This document shows, piece after piece, positions 26,819-34,944 of a stretch of 44,673 nucleotides of DNA (position 1 is its first letter; each line of letters starts with the position of its first letter). The notes under the pieces are model-generated. The model searched no databases, was not told the origin of the DNA, and was given only the letters and a program-made list of their open reading frames with translations. A program made the translations under genes and the position numbers. The DNA comes from a virus, in IMG/VR virus record IMGVR_UViG_3300043425_000408, positions 1-44,673 of that record; one strand, 5' to 3'.

Positions 26819-27232
26819 ATGAAAAATGTGAACGAAGGTATTCTACATACTCTGGCGAAAGTAGCCGCAGCTAATCCTGGTCTCCGGGAAAAGTTTGCGG
26901 CTGCTGTCGTTTACCGTAACCGTATCATTTCCATTGGTATGAATAGTATGAAGTCCCATCCAATGGCAGCCAAGTATGGTAAGAATGAACATGCCATATT
27001 CCTACATGCCGAAGTGGCAGCAATCAAAAACGCATTGAGAGAACTTGATGTGGATGACTTTTCCAAGTGTGACATTTATATCACACGAGTTAAGAAGGAA
27101 AAGCCGTTCACTAAAAAGTTTGTTTGGGGTTTGGCTAAGCCGTGTCCTGGTTGCGAAAGAGCAATCGCCGAGTTTGGTCTTAGACGGACGATATACACTT
27201 GTGATGATGGTGACTATGAGGTAATAGAATGA
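26819..27232 (+). CDS. deaminase-like zinc protein (cytidine/dCMP deaminase fold)
   Basis: A 137-residue protein with the deaminase zinc motifs: HAE at H63-E65 (FLHAEVAAIKNAL) and PCPGC at C109/C112 (KPCPGCERAIAEFG). The spacing agrees with the cytidine/deoxycytidylate deaminase superfamily. Substrate is undecided; dCMP or a tRNA base is possible. No ribosome site precedes the ATG, consistent with a leaderless mRNA. It overlaps the next gene by 4 bases (ATGA). Confidence 0.8.
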   Translation: MKNVNEGILHTLAKVAAANPGLREKFAAAVVYRNRIISIGMNSMKSHPMAAKYGKNEHAIFLHAEVAAIKNALRELDVDDFSKCDIYITRVKKEKPFTKKFVWGLAKPCPGCERAIAEFGLRRTIYTCDDGDYEVIE

Positions 27233-27540
27233 AACAGATTACAATAAACATTAGACCAATTGAAGAAGCTGAAAAGAATGATAAGGCCAAACTATCATGG
27301 CAAGGTAATCGACCAGTTCTTATTGGTTGGGCAGAGAAAACCCGAACCGAGTTTTTTACCGAACCGTGGTATAAACTATGGTTTCCAAATCATCGCACCG
27401 TTGATGATGGCTCTGAATGGTACTTCGTCAATTTCAATCCCGTAACAGCCCAGTATGAATATACTGTTCCTTGTGGTCTATTTGTGCCAGAGGTGTTTGC
27501 GGAACTACCGATGCTTTGTCATGCCAAGGAAGATAATTGA
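27229..27540 (+). CDS. hypothetical protein (103 aa)
   Basis: Starts with ATGA overlap on the deaminase stop, so probably co-expressed. The product has strand-rich content, with a WYKLWFPN segment and an acidic C-terminus. No signal peptide or motif. About 120 bases with no convincing gene follow. Confidence 0.65.
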   Translation: MKQITINIRPIEEAEKNDKAKLSWQGNRPVLIGWAEKTRTEFFTEPWYKLWFPNHRTVDDGSEWYFVNFNPVTAQYEYTVPCGLFVPEVFAELPMLCHAKEDN

Positions 27541-27664
27541 TATATATTCATGAGATAGCAACCTTAGCAAGATCCAATCGTGACTATTGGTGTTGTGAAT
27601 ATGTTATCACTTATCACGTTGCTAATGGCATTAGTGATTGCGATTTAAGAATAGGAGAAGTTTA

Positions 27665-28327
27665 ATGGCTACATTTAAAGAAGCATTTGCCGCAGCAAGA
27701 AAAGCTGGCAAGGACGTATTCATTTACGACGGCAAAGTTTATACTACAAAGGTCGCTGCTAAGGAAGCAGACGAAACAAAGTTCGTTGACGTTACTAATA
27801 CTGTAAAGGACTCTTCGGTCGTTACTGTTGGTCGTCTAAAGAAGAACGTATGGCCACTACAGTCAGAGTTGCGTAAGAAGTTCGGCACACCTGATTACGG
27901 CGGAACATTTAAGAAGAATATGGTTCAAGTCCAGCTACCATATACAATGTGGATGGATGATATGAAGATCACCAAGTGCTGGATGAATAAGTCTTGTTCC
28001 GATTCTCTTGTTCGTGTTCTTACATATGTGTGGGACGAGAACGGTAGAGACTATGATAAGATCAAGGCTCAACAGCTACACATTTTCTCTGGCTCATGGA
28101 ACATTCGCAACATGCGTGGCGGACATTCTCTATCTACCCATGCATTTGGTGTTGCAATTGATATCGCAGCCCCTTATAATGCTCTTGGCAAGAAGCCAGG
28201 ATATAACAAGTATTCTTTCACCAAGGATTCACTAATCGTTAAGGCTTTCCGTGAAGAAGGCTGGACATGGGGTGGTGAATGGACCCGTGGTGACGGTATG
28301 CATTTCCAGGCTGCACGAGTCGGCTAA
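27665..28327 (+). CDS. M15 peptidase (VanY/endolysin-like)
   Basis: ATG 27665 has GGAG upstream. A 220-residue protein. The N-terminal 40 residues (FKEAFAAARKAGKDVFIYDG) are a short module that I recognise from other phage proteins; the C-terminal domain has HSLSTHAFGVAIDI (SxHxxGxAxD, zinc His and Asp) and WGGEWTRGDGMHFQ (final His). This is the D-Ala-D-Ala carboxypeptidase/L-Ala-D-Glu peptidase fold used by endolysins. With no signal peptide it could be the endolysin released by the holin at 5960, but the N-terminal module may instead tie it to the virion. Confidence 0.8.
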   Translation: MATFKEAFAAARKAGKDVFIYDGKVYTTKVAAKEADETKFVDVTNTVKDSSVVTVGRLKKNVWPLQSELRKKFGTPDYGGTFKKNMVQVQLPYTMWMDDMKITKCWMNKSCSDSLVRVLTYVWDENGRDYDKIKAQQLHIFSGSWNIRNMRGGHSLSTHAFGVAIDIAAPYNALGKKPGYNKYSFTKDSLIVKAFREEGWTWGGEWTRGDGMHFQAARVG

Positions 28328-28343
28328 CATTGGAGTTTTTGTT

Positions 28344-28634
28344 ATGAAGATGATCTACAAGTATCCGCTGGGTATGGATATCCATCACAATGCGGTATAT
28401 GAAATTGAAATGCCCAAGGCCGCTAAGATTTTGACAATTCAGGAGCAGGGTGGTTTTCCTATGCTCTGGGCTGTTGTGAATCCTAAGAAAGAGAAGCGCA
28501 AGTATGTCTTTCAGGTGTTTGGCACAGGCTTTGAAATGCAGGACTATGATAAGAAGCATTATGAATATGTCGGCACAGTCCAGCAGAAGGGTATGACCAC
28601 TCTCGTTTGGCATGTTTTCGAGGTGCATGAATAA
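28344..28634 (+). CDS. hypothetical protein (96 aa)
   Basis: ATG 28344 has TGGAG 8 bases upstream. The product is a compact strand-rich domain (MIYKYPLGMDIHHN, IEMPKAAKILTIQEQGG, FGTGFEMQDY); this pattern matches small single-domain proteins widespread in phages (often 'DUF7352'). Function unknown. The stop overlaps the next start. Confidence 0.7.
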   Translation: MKMIYKYPLGMDIHHNAVYEIEMPKAAKILTIQEQGGFPMLWAVVNPKKEKRKYVFQVFGTGFEMQDYDKKHYEYVGTVQQKGMTTLVWHVFEVHE

Positions 28635-29458
28635 TGGCTATCAATATCAAATCAATGAAAGTTGCGATGGGCGCCGCATCGGCGATTCCACCCGGATGGA
28701 ACTATTCTGCTATGAGGGATGGATATGATGGCCCTAATGGTGAGTATATTTCTAAAACGGATATTACGGTTGAAGGATCTTTTGCAAAGGCATTTGCGAA
28801 AAAGTATGGTGTAATGGGCGCATCAAATCAAATGGCGTCTGCGCCTGGTGCTAATGGACCAGCAGGACCATATACGAAACATTCTCATAGTCATATAGCA
28901 CCTACCAGTCCTAATGTTGGTGATATGTGGACCGAACCCGTTACTGGTAAGATTTATGTCTATGCTCCTCCTAACGGCTGGGTAGTTACTGCCGCTAATG
29001 CTGCCAATCCGTTTATGAACGCCCCTATGGCTACAAACATTCCTAACGCATCAATCACGAACGGTACTCTTTCGATAGGTAAGGGTCATCCATACGCATT
29101 TCACGAGTCACTAACAAATGTTATTGCTATCGAAACTAAAGTTGGTAGAGTTGGAATTAATACTGAAACTGGTGATATTACTATTCCACCAGGCATCGGT
29201 CGTGACGAAGCAATACGTGAGTTCTGGTTCGGCTTTCAGAAACACTTTCAGCCTACTAATAAGACAAGATATGAGGAAGAGATTAAATATCTAAAGAGAG
29301 ATTTGGCGGGTGCCAAGGCCTCGGCTGTTCTAATGAAACAGGAAGGTGAAAAACATGCCAACAAAAGGGTAGCCGAGAAGGTCCGAAAGAAGTATGGCAA
29401 TGAGAAGTTCATCATGCTCAAGCCAGAGGATCTAATCAAGTTTATTGAAGAAGCCTAA
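28634..29458 (+). CDS. putative structural protein (274 aa)
   Basis: Gly/Ala/Pro-rich N-terminal half (APGANGPAGPYTKHSHSHI, WTEPVTGKIYVYAPPNGWVV) resembles phage neck, fibre or decoration proteins; the C-terminal third is a helical coiled-coil region with many Lys and Glu (RYEEEIKYLKRDLAGAK, then RVAEKVRKKYG). It ends convergent with the minus-strand gene (4-base overlap). Virion role is inferred from composition and position. Confidence 0.6.
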   Translation: MAINIKSMKVAMGAASAIPPGWNYSAMRDGYDGPNGEYISKTDITVEGSFAKAFAKKYGVMGASNQMASAPGANGPAGPYTKHSHSHIAPTSPNVGDMWTEPVTGKIYVYAPPNGWVVTAANAANPFMNAPMATNIPNASITNGTLSIGKGHPYAFHESLTNVIAIETKVGRVGINTETGDITIPPGIGRDEAIREFWFGFQKHFQPTNKTRYEEEIKYLKRDLAGAKASAVLMKQEGEKHANKRVAEKVRKKYGNEKFIMLKPEDLIKFIEEA

Positions 29459-30195
29459 CCTTTCAATACGAATGGATTCTTCTTGCCGGTGCCCTTCTTA
29501 ACAGAATAATCGGAATGCGGCATCTTCTTAATTTTAATCTCTGCCTGAACCTCATAAAACTCCGAGCGAGTGGCCACACGGACTTTGAAGTCACCTGTGC
29601 CTTTAAGAACAGGAATCTTATTAGATAGACCCAGTGGATTTGCTTTTGAGATAAGATAAAAATCATCACCCGCCTGCATATAGTAGGCGGGTTCTTTTTT
29701 GCCCTTGGTATAATGGGCGGTTACAAGATCGCCCAGAGGTGAGTTTTCTTGATTAGCAATATATCTTGTGATACCAGGTTGTTCAAAATATTGTTTCATA
29801 ACATCTAATGGTACAGCATTAGGATCAGATAGCATACCCTTGTTGGTTGGAATGATGACTTTCGCAACTGGGATTCCAGCATACTTAGCAATATCACGAA
29901 CAAACTTCTTGGCTTGTGTTGAGTTGTTTAGAATCTCGACTGCTGCGGCCGCTGTTGGAGTCTTATATGTGGTCTGCCACTTACCTTTGGCATAGAATAC
30001 ACGAGGGTTAGATAGGTTGTCGGTGTGGTTCATCTTGACCTCAACCCAAACCTTATCAACAGGCTTGTTATTAAATTTGACTATCTTAACATCCGACAAG
30101 GCGGTATCGGCAGTCGGTCTAATAGCCGTAACTCCCTTAACAGAGTTGATGGCTTTGGCGATATTGGCTTCAAATAGATCGGATGCGGCGCTCAT
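29455..30195 (-). CDS. possible PD-(D/E)XK nuclease-like protein
   Basis: ATG at 30195 is chosen for GGAG upstream on the minus strand; a frame-mate at 30261 would start over the late promoter. 246 residues. The N-terminal third has DLFEANIAKAINSVKG, then DTALSDVKIVKF and VWVEVKMN (D...ExK), compatible with a PD-(D/E)XK nuclease site; the C-terminal part is strand-rich. Nuclease assignment is tentative. It is one of the few minus-strand genes and runs convergent to a structural gene; a terminator for the opposing transcript is embedded in its sequence at 29668. Confidence 0.5.
   Translation of the reverse strand: MSAASDLFEANIAKAINSVKGVTAIRPTADTALSDVKIVKFNNKPVDKVWVEVKMNHTDNLSNPRVFYAKGKWQTTYKTPTAAAAVEILNNSTQAKKFVRDIAKYAGIPVAKVIIPTNKGMLSDPNAVPLDVMKQYFEQPGITRYIANQENSPLGDLVTAHYTKGKKEPAYYMQAGDDFYLISKANPLGLSNKIPVLKGTGDFKVRVATRSEFYEVQAEIKIKKMPHSDYSVKKGTGKKNPFVLKG
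29668..29700 (+). terminator. rho-independent terminator inside the opposing gene
   Basis: ACCCGCCT (29668-29675), 9-base loop, AGGCGGGT (29685-29692), then TCTTTTTT: a perfect 8-bp stem with U-tract on the + strand. It would end + transcription from the 28.6-kb genes, about 210 bases past their last stop, while being coding for the minus-strand protein. Confidence 0.75.
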
Positions 30196-30212
30196 ATGAT
30201 ACTCCTTTCCTC

Positions 30213-30220
30213 TATTTATA
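30213..30220 (-). promoter_or_regulatory. T4-type late promoter, minus strand
   Basis: The minus strand reads TATAAATA exactly, the T4 late -10 element, 18 bases before ATG 30195 with GGAG between. Divergent from the + motif at 30225. Confidence 0.7.
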
Positions 30221-30224
30221 ACTA

Positions 30225-30233
30225 TCATAAATA
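30225..30233 (+). promoter_or_regulatory. T4-type late promoter, plus strand
   Basis: TCATAAATA, one base from TATAAATA, 27 bases before the start codon at 30260. Forms a back-to-back pair with the minus-strand element. Confidence 0.6.
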
Positions 30234-30259
30234 GTAAGTCAATAATATTTTGAGGCACC

Positions 30260-31501
30260 ATGAAAAGATTTTCACAGTATCTAACAGAAGCAGCCGCAGA
30301 GAAAGACCGTCACCTCACACATATTGAGGATGCGGTATTGGAGGGTGGTGTCGCTGGCACCCGTAACGCCATAGAGTTTCTCCGTTCTCTCCGTGATATG
30401 TTTGCTGATGACGGCCAGACACTATCAGAGGCCCGTGGTTCTCTCATTCTAAGAACCAAGTTCGACGGTGCGCCTGCTATCTATGCTGGTATCAATCCTG
30501 AAAATGGAAAGTTCTTTGTTGGTTCTAAATCTATCTTTGCCAAGAATGCCAAGCTAAACTATACCGAAGCTGATGTTCGTGCTAACCATGTCGGTGGCCT
30601 GGCTGATAAGCTATCGGCTGCCTTGAAATATCTACCAGAACTTGGTATCACCGGTATCGTTCATGGTGACTTTATGTTTTCTCATAATGAACTAAAGTCA
30701 GAGACCATCGACGGTAAGAAGTATATCACATTCCGTCCAAACACCATCACCTATGCCGTACCAGCCAATAGTGCCTTGGCTCGTCAGGTTCTTTCAGCCA
30801 AGATCGGTATTGTATTTCATACCACATACCATGGCAAGACCATGGACACTCTACAGACACACTTTGATATCAATGTCAATAACTTTAGACCATCTAAGAA
30901 TGTCTGGTATCGTTCTAACAAGTTCACCGATGTTACTGGTCGTGCTACTCTCACCAAGTCAGAGAACGATAAACTAACCAAGATACTTTCACAGACTGGT
31001 TCGACATTCAGAACCATCCCAGCATCAACTCTAAACTTTATTGCTACCAACGAAACATACCGTATTCATATCATGTCATTCTATAATCAGAAAGTCCGTG
31101 CTGGTGAGCATATGGGCGCTGGCCATACGGCCGCTTTGATTAAATGGGTGGGAGATAAATACCAAAAGGGTATTGACGAGGCCAAGATGCCAGCCACTAA
31201 AGCCAAGCGAAAGGCTGAGCGTGACACGGTATTGAGATGGTATCGTCAAAATGCTGGTGATCTCAAAAAGATATTCCAGCTACAGAACCTATTGATAGAT
31301 GCCAAGATGATGCTGATTGCTAAGTTCAATCAGGTCAATGATCTTGGTACATTCTTACATACCGCCGATGGTGGATACAAGGTGACCACTCCAGAAGGAT
31401 ATGTGGCTGCTTGGTCTACTGGTGGTGATGCTGTCAAGTTAGTAGACCGTCTGGAGTTTAGCCGTGCTAACTTCCTGGCGGTGAAGAATTGGGGCAAGTA
31501 A
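30260..31501 (+). CDS. KxDG nucleotidyltransferase/ligase-like phage protein (DUF6267-type)
   Basis: A 413-residue protein. LRTKFDGAPAIYAG (residues 71-78 for KFDGAPAI) has the K-x-D-G motif I of nucleic-acid ligases and capping enzymes, where Lys is adenylylated or guanylylated. Downstream GIVHGDFMFS resembles motif III and IGIVFHTTYHG could be motif IV. The assignment to the covalent nucleotidyltransferase superfamily is a motif-level inference; the group is often left as a DUF in T4-like phages. It is followed by a 40-residue gene and the nucleotidyltransferase fusion, an association that suggests a common nucleotide- or RNA-modifying task. Late promoter motif upstream. Confidence 0.6.
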   Translation: MKRFSQYLTEAAAEKDRHLTHIEDAVLEGGVAGTRNAIEFLRSLRDMFADDGQTLSEARGSLILRTKFDGAPAIYAGINPENGKFFVGSKSIFAKNAKLNYTEADVRANHVGGLADKLSAALKYLPELGITGIVHGDFMFSHNELKSETIDGKKYITFRPNTITYAVPANSALARQVLSAKIGIVFHTTYHGKTMDTLQTHFDINVNNFRPSKNVWYRSNKFTDVTGRATLTKSENDKLTKILSQTGSTFRTIPASTLNFIATNETYRIHIMSFYNQKVRAGEHMGAGHTAALIKWVGDKYQKGIDEAKMPATKAKRKAERDTVLRWYRQNAGDLKKIFQLQNLLIDAKMMLIAKFNQVNDLGTFLHTADGGYKVTTPEGYVAAWSTGGDAVKLVDRLEFSRANFLAVKNWGK

Positions 31502-31623
31502 TGTCTAAGATCAAAGAACATTGTGGCTGCGACAAAGGCCACCCTGAAATAAAGCCAGTTCCCGTGGTGAAAACGATCAGAAAGATCGTCAAGAAGGCTC
31601 GGGAGAAGGATAAATATAAATAA
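31501..31623 (+). CDS. small basic protein (40 aa)
   Basis: Starts on the previous stop (TAATG). The sequence begins MSKIKEHCGCDKGHPE, with a C-x-C and two His that could bind a metal, and continues as a Lys-rich helix (KTIRKIVKKAREKDKYK). The last codons contain the late promoter TATAAATA of the next gene. Function unknown. Confidence 0.6.
   Translation: MSKIKEHCGCDKGHPEIKPVPVVKTIRKIVKKAREKDKYK
31615..31622 (+). promoter_or_regulatory. T4-type late promoter (exact TATAAATA)
   Basis: TATAAATA 25 bases upstream of the start at 31647; AGAGGTAAG provides the ribosome site between them. Confidence 0.7.
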
Positions 31624-31646
31624 TATTAACATACCGCAGAGGTAAG

Positions 31647-33689
31647 ATGAAAAAAGTAGTATTCACATTCGGCCGTTATAATCCACCTACCAAGGGCCAC
31701 GCAGAACTAATCACATATGCGGTAAAGTATGCCCACCAGCACGGTGCGGAACATCGCATTTACACCTCCCAGTCACACGACCCAGCCAAGAATCCTCTAT
31801 CGGCTGCCCAGAAAATCAGATTCCTTCGTATGATATTCCCTGGTGTCAATTTCGTGGCCGACCGTTCAGCTATCACCGCTTTTGCTATTGCCAGAAAGCT
31901 GGCCGATGAAGGTTACGAGGATGTGACATTCGTGGTCGGTGATGACCGTGTAGCAGATTTTAGAACCCAGCTTGGTAAGTATGTCAAGCCCAAGACTGCC
32001 AAAGACTTCGATCCAAAGAAGCATTATCCATTCAAAAAGTTTCAGGTCATTTCATCTGGTGCCCGTAAGAAGGGTATTTCAGGTACAGACCTACGTGCGG
32101 CTGTTCGCAAGGGTGACTTTGCTACATTCGCCAAGGCATCCGCTGCCACTGATAAGACACTGGCCAGAAAGATATTTGATACCACCAGAGCCCAGCTAAA
32201 TGAACATATGATTAACGAGGAGATGGGTCGTAAAGAGTTTACCGATCATCTCAACTCATTCGTTGATTTTTGCTGTGGTAAACTGGGTATTGAAGGTAAG
32301 CCAACCCTCAAGTTCAAAGAGCCTGACGATCAAGGTGAGCAACCATCATTTGCTGCCTATGCACCAGGTTCCAAAGAAGTCATGGTAATGTCCAAGAACC
32401 GTCATCCAATGGATATCTTCCGTTCGGTTGCTCATGAGTTGGTACACCATAAACAGAACGAAGAAGGTCGTATTGGTAAAGATGTGGCCAAAGAAGGTGC
32501 TACTGGCTCTGATATTGAGAACGAGGCCAACTCCCGTGCCGGTGAACTAATGCGCTGGTATGGTAAAGCCAACCCACATTGCTTTGGTATGTCATATGTC
32601 AAAGAGAGCAAGGCTATCGTCATGGGCGGTGTGCCTGGTTCTGGTAAAGATAGAATCCTTAAAGAGGCTATTCTACCACACGGATTTAGAGAGATTCCTG
32701 ACTCCACATTCACCGTCGAAGATTGTACCGGTGAAAATCTGGTAGTCAATGGCACCATGTCAAATGTAGAAACCACCAGACGCATTAAGAATATTCTTGA
32801 AGGTGCTGGCTACGATACTATTATGGTGTTTGTCAATACCTCTAATGAAGTATCAAAGCAGCGTAACGAGGCTCGTGCTGAAACTGGTGGTCGTGTGATT
32901 GAGGAAGCCAGACGTTTCACCAAGTGGAAGTCAGCACAAGATAACCTTGATCGTTTTGATGAGATGTTTGGATCAGTCATCGTGGTTCAGAATGACCTCA
33001 ATCTAAACGAGTCGGTTGATGTTATTCAAAAGACCCATGAGAAGCTAATCGAGTTTGTCTCCGAAGATATCCGTAAGTTTGTTCTATCACCTACCGATAA
33101 ACAGTTTGAGCGTATGTTGGAAGGTTATTCTGACTTTGGTCCGCAACCCAAGAACAATCCGGTTGGTGGTGCTGGTAACTGGGGCACCTCTAAACTTACC
33201 GATCGATATAAGAACGATACACCAGGCCAGTTCCCTGGCGGCAATATGCCTATGGGTTACTTTCAGCAAAAGAAGCCAAAGGTCAAGGTATTCGGAAATC
33301 TACCCAAGTTTGGTGACAGACTTGGTGCTACCTATACCTCTGCCAAGAATCCATCATTCGTTGGTGATATCACCAGTGATCAGAATGTATTCTTGCCAAG
33401 TGAACCAATGTCCAAGTGGTCAGCTATTGACCGTTGGATGATGAAAGAAGAAACTCGCAAGAGATTCAAAGCAAAGTATGGAAAACTTGCTGAACAAAAG
33501 ATACAAGAGACCGCAGAGAAACTACGCAATGAAGGTTTGTGGGATGCCTCCGCATCATCTGGATTTACAGGTGCTACACCAAATGCTGGTAATGCATCTG
33601 ACGATGGAAGACCTGATATAAACGCAGAGTTTGAAAAGATGGCTATTATGAAGCCTAAGAAAAAGCTAAATACCAAGAATCAATCCTAA
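31647..33689 (+). CDS. three-domain fusion: nucleotidyltransferase + metallopeptidase-like + P-loop kinase
   Basis: A 680-residue protein. Domain 1 (about 1-175): cytidylyltransferase-type, with FTFGRYNPPTKGHAELI (T15-x-G17-H18) and the C-terminal GISGTDLRAAV (ISxTxxR). Domain 2 (about 195-315): VAHELVHHKQ, an HExxH zinc motif at H263-H267, with ENEANSR (E293) as likely third ligand. Domain 3 (about 320-450): P-loop kinase with VMGGVPGSGKDRI (327-334). The last 200 residues are Pro/Gly-rich with no motif. NadR-type enzymes pair domain 1 and a kinase, but an intervening metallopeptidase is unusual. Related single-domain genes occur near head genes of T4-like phages. The cellular role is unknown. 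Exact late promoter upstream. Confidence 0.75.
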   Translation: MKKVVFTFGRYNPPTKGHAELITYAVKYAHQHGAEHRIYTSQSHDPAKNPLSAAQKIRFLRMIFPGVNFVADRSAITAFAIARKLADEGYEDVTFVVGDDRVADFRTQLGKYVKPKTAKDFDPKKHYPFKKFQVISSGARKKGISGTDLRAAVRKGDFATFAKASAATDKTLARKIFDTTRAQLNEHMINEEMGRKEFTDHLNSFVDFCCGKLGIEGKPTLKFKEPDDQGEQPSFAAYAPGSKEVMVMSKNRHPMDIFRSVAHELVHHKQNEEGRIGKDVAKEGATGSDIENEANSRAGELMRWYGKANPHCFGMSYVKESKAIVMGGVPGSGKDRILKEAILPHGFREIPDSTFTVEDCTGENLVVNGTMSNVETTRRIKNILEGAGYDTIMVFVNTSNEVSKQRNEARAETGGRVIEEARRFTKWKSAQDNLDRFDEMFGSVIVVQNDLNLNESVDVIQKTHEKLIEFVSEDIRKFVLSPTDKQFERMLEGYSDFGPQPKNNPVGGAGNWGTSKLTDRYKNDTPGQFPGGNMPMGYFQQKKPKVKVFGNLPKFGDRLGATYTSAKNPSFVGDITSDQNVFLPSEPMSKWSAIDRWMMKEETRKRFKAKYGKLAEQKIQETAEKLRNEGLWDASASSGFTGATPNAGNASDDGRPDINAEFEKMAIMKPKKKLNTKNQS

Positions 33690-33711
33690 TTTAATCAAAA
33701 AGGAACCAAAA

Positions 33712-34944
33712 ATGTTTAATAACCCATTTCTAAAGAAGGACCCTCTATTAGAGGCTGTCAAGACTGCCCAGGCCGATGGCGCCACCCGCCGTGCTGCCGT
33801 TGCTATGGTCAATGAGGAGTTTGGTGTATATTCACGCAATGCAGTCGTTCGTGAAAACCTTGCTGCCTACGATGCCCGTATTGAAGAAACCTATAAGGCT
33901 CTTAAAGAAGGCAATAAAGAGAATAAAGAAAAGAAGAAAGAGCATGAAGAAAAGACTGGCATGGAGCACATCAAAAAGATGGGCGGCTTCCCAGGTCAAT
34001 CACTAAAAAGAACCGCTCGTGAACTAACAAAAGAAGGCTGGGAAGGCTCTAAGGAAGATAGAGACGAAGATGCCAAACTTGCTAAGAAGCATGGCATGAC
34101 CATGAAACAGTGGGAAAAGTCTGCTGCTGATAAGAAGCATGACGCCAAAGAAAAGAAGATGGACGAAGCCAAGAAGGCCGACAAGGACTATGACCGTGAC
34201 GGCAAGATTGAGTCGCCAAAAGACGAAGTTTGGGGTTCTCGCTTCCGTGCTGCTAAGATGGCTGGCAAGATGGAAGAAGAACAGATTGATGAACTATCAA
34301 AAGACACTCTACAATCCTATGTCGATAAGTCTTATGATAGATATCATGGATATGCCCAACCAAAGGAAAGAAAAGGTAAGAGAATGGCAGGTCGCACCCT
34401 GGCCGTAACAAAAATGGGCCACGGTATTAAAGGACTCCACAAAGAACCTAAGGTTATGGCAAAAGAAGAAACCGATTACTCTGCACAGGATCGTGCGCCA
34501 GTAACCAAGTCTGCTCCTAAGGAAGATCCATCAACACCAAAGTCATATCCAGGTGCTGCATCTTCACTAACTGCTGGCAACCCAACTTCACAGCGCATGT
34601 CAAACGCTAAGGCTGCTGTTTCTCCTATTAAGGAAGCACAGATTGACGAGATTTCAAAAGAATTAGCTGGTAAGTATATCAAGCACGCCGATTACAAGCG
34701 TTCTGAATCTTCTTTCCAGTCTGGTAAAGTATATGGCAAGGAACTTGCTACAAAGAAAAGAACAAAGCAGGACGTTGAAACAGCCCGTAAGCATAATCGT
34801 GATTCCTTCAAGCGTGAAAAGGGTGTCAACATGGCTGTTAATAAACTAACAGGTCGTGCTAAGGTTCAAGCTAATGAAGCAATGATGGAGTCCATCAAGG
34901 CTAAACTTGCTAAAAAGTATGTAAAGGAAGACCAGTCTTTCTAA
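33712..34944 (+). CDS. Lys-rich virion-associated protein, possible -1 frameshift donor
   Basis: A 410-residue, highly charged, low-complexity protein. It has an EF-hand-like loop (KDYDRDGKIES), a long Lys/Glu helix and repeated modules: EEQIDELSKDTLQSYVDKS and EAQIDEISKELAGKYI, related to modules at 37780 in the 36840 gene. RBS AAAGGAACC. The frame ends at TAA 34942-34944, but a second frame open from 34914 continues without its own start (see 34945), so about half of the predicted long product may be made only by -1 shifting near TTTCTAA or TAAAAAG. Late timing and the charged composition suggest a head or core component. Confidence 0.7.
   Translation: MFNNPFLKKDPLLEAVKTAQADGATRRAAVAMVNEEFGVYSRNAVVRENLAAYDARIEETYKALKEGNKENKEKKKEHEEKTGMEHIKKMGGFPGQSLKRTARELTKEGWEGSKEDRDEDAKLAKKHGMTMKQWEKSAADKKHDAKEKKMDEAKKADKDYDRDGKIESPKDEVWGSRFRAAKMAGKMEEEQIDELSKDTLQSYVDKSYDRYHGYAQPKERKGKRMAGRTLAVTKMGHGIKGLHKEPKVMAKEETDYSAQDRAPVTKSAPKEDPSTPKSYPGAASSLTAGNPTSQRMSNAKAAVSPIKEAQIDEISKELAGKYIKHADYKRSESSFQSGKVYGKELATKKRTKQDVETARKHNRDSFKREKGVNMAVNKLTGRAKVQANEAMMESIKAKLAKKYVKEDQSF

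Noticed and set aside
27541-27664. Possible tiny hydrophobic peptide (22 codons) after a GTG
   Set aside because: No ribosome site and no supporting context.
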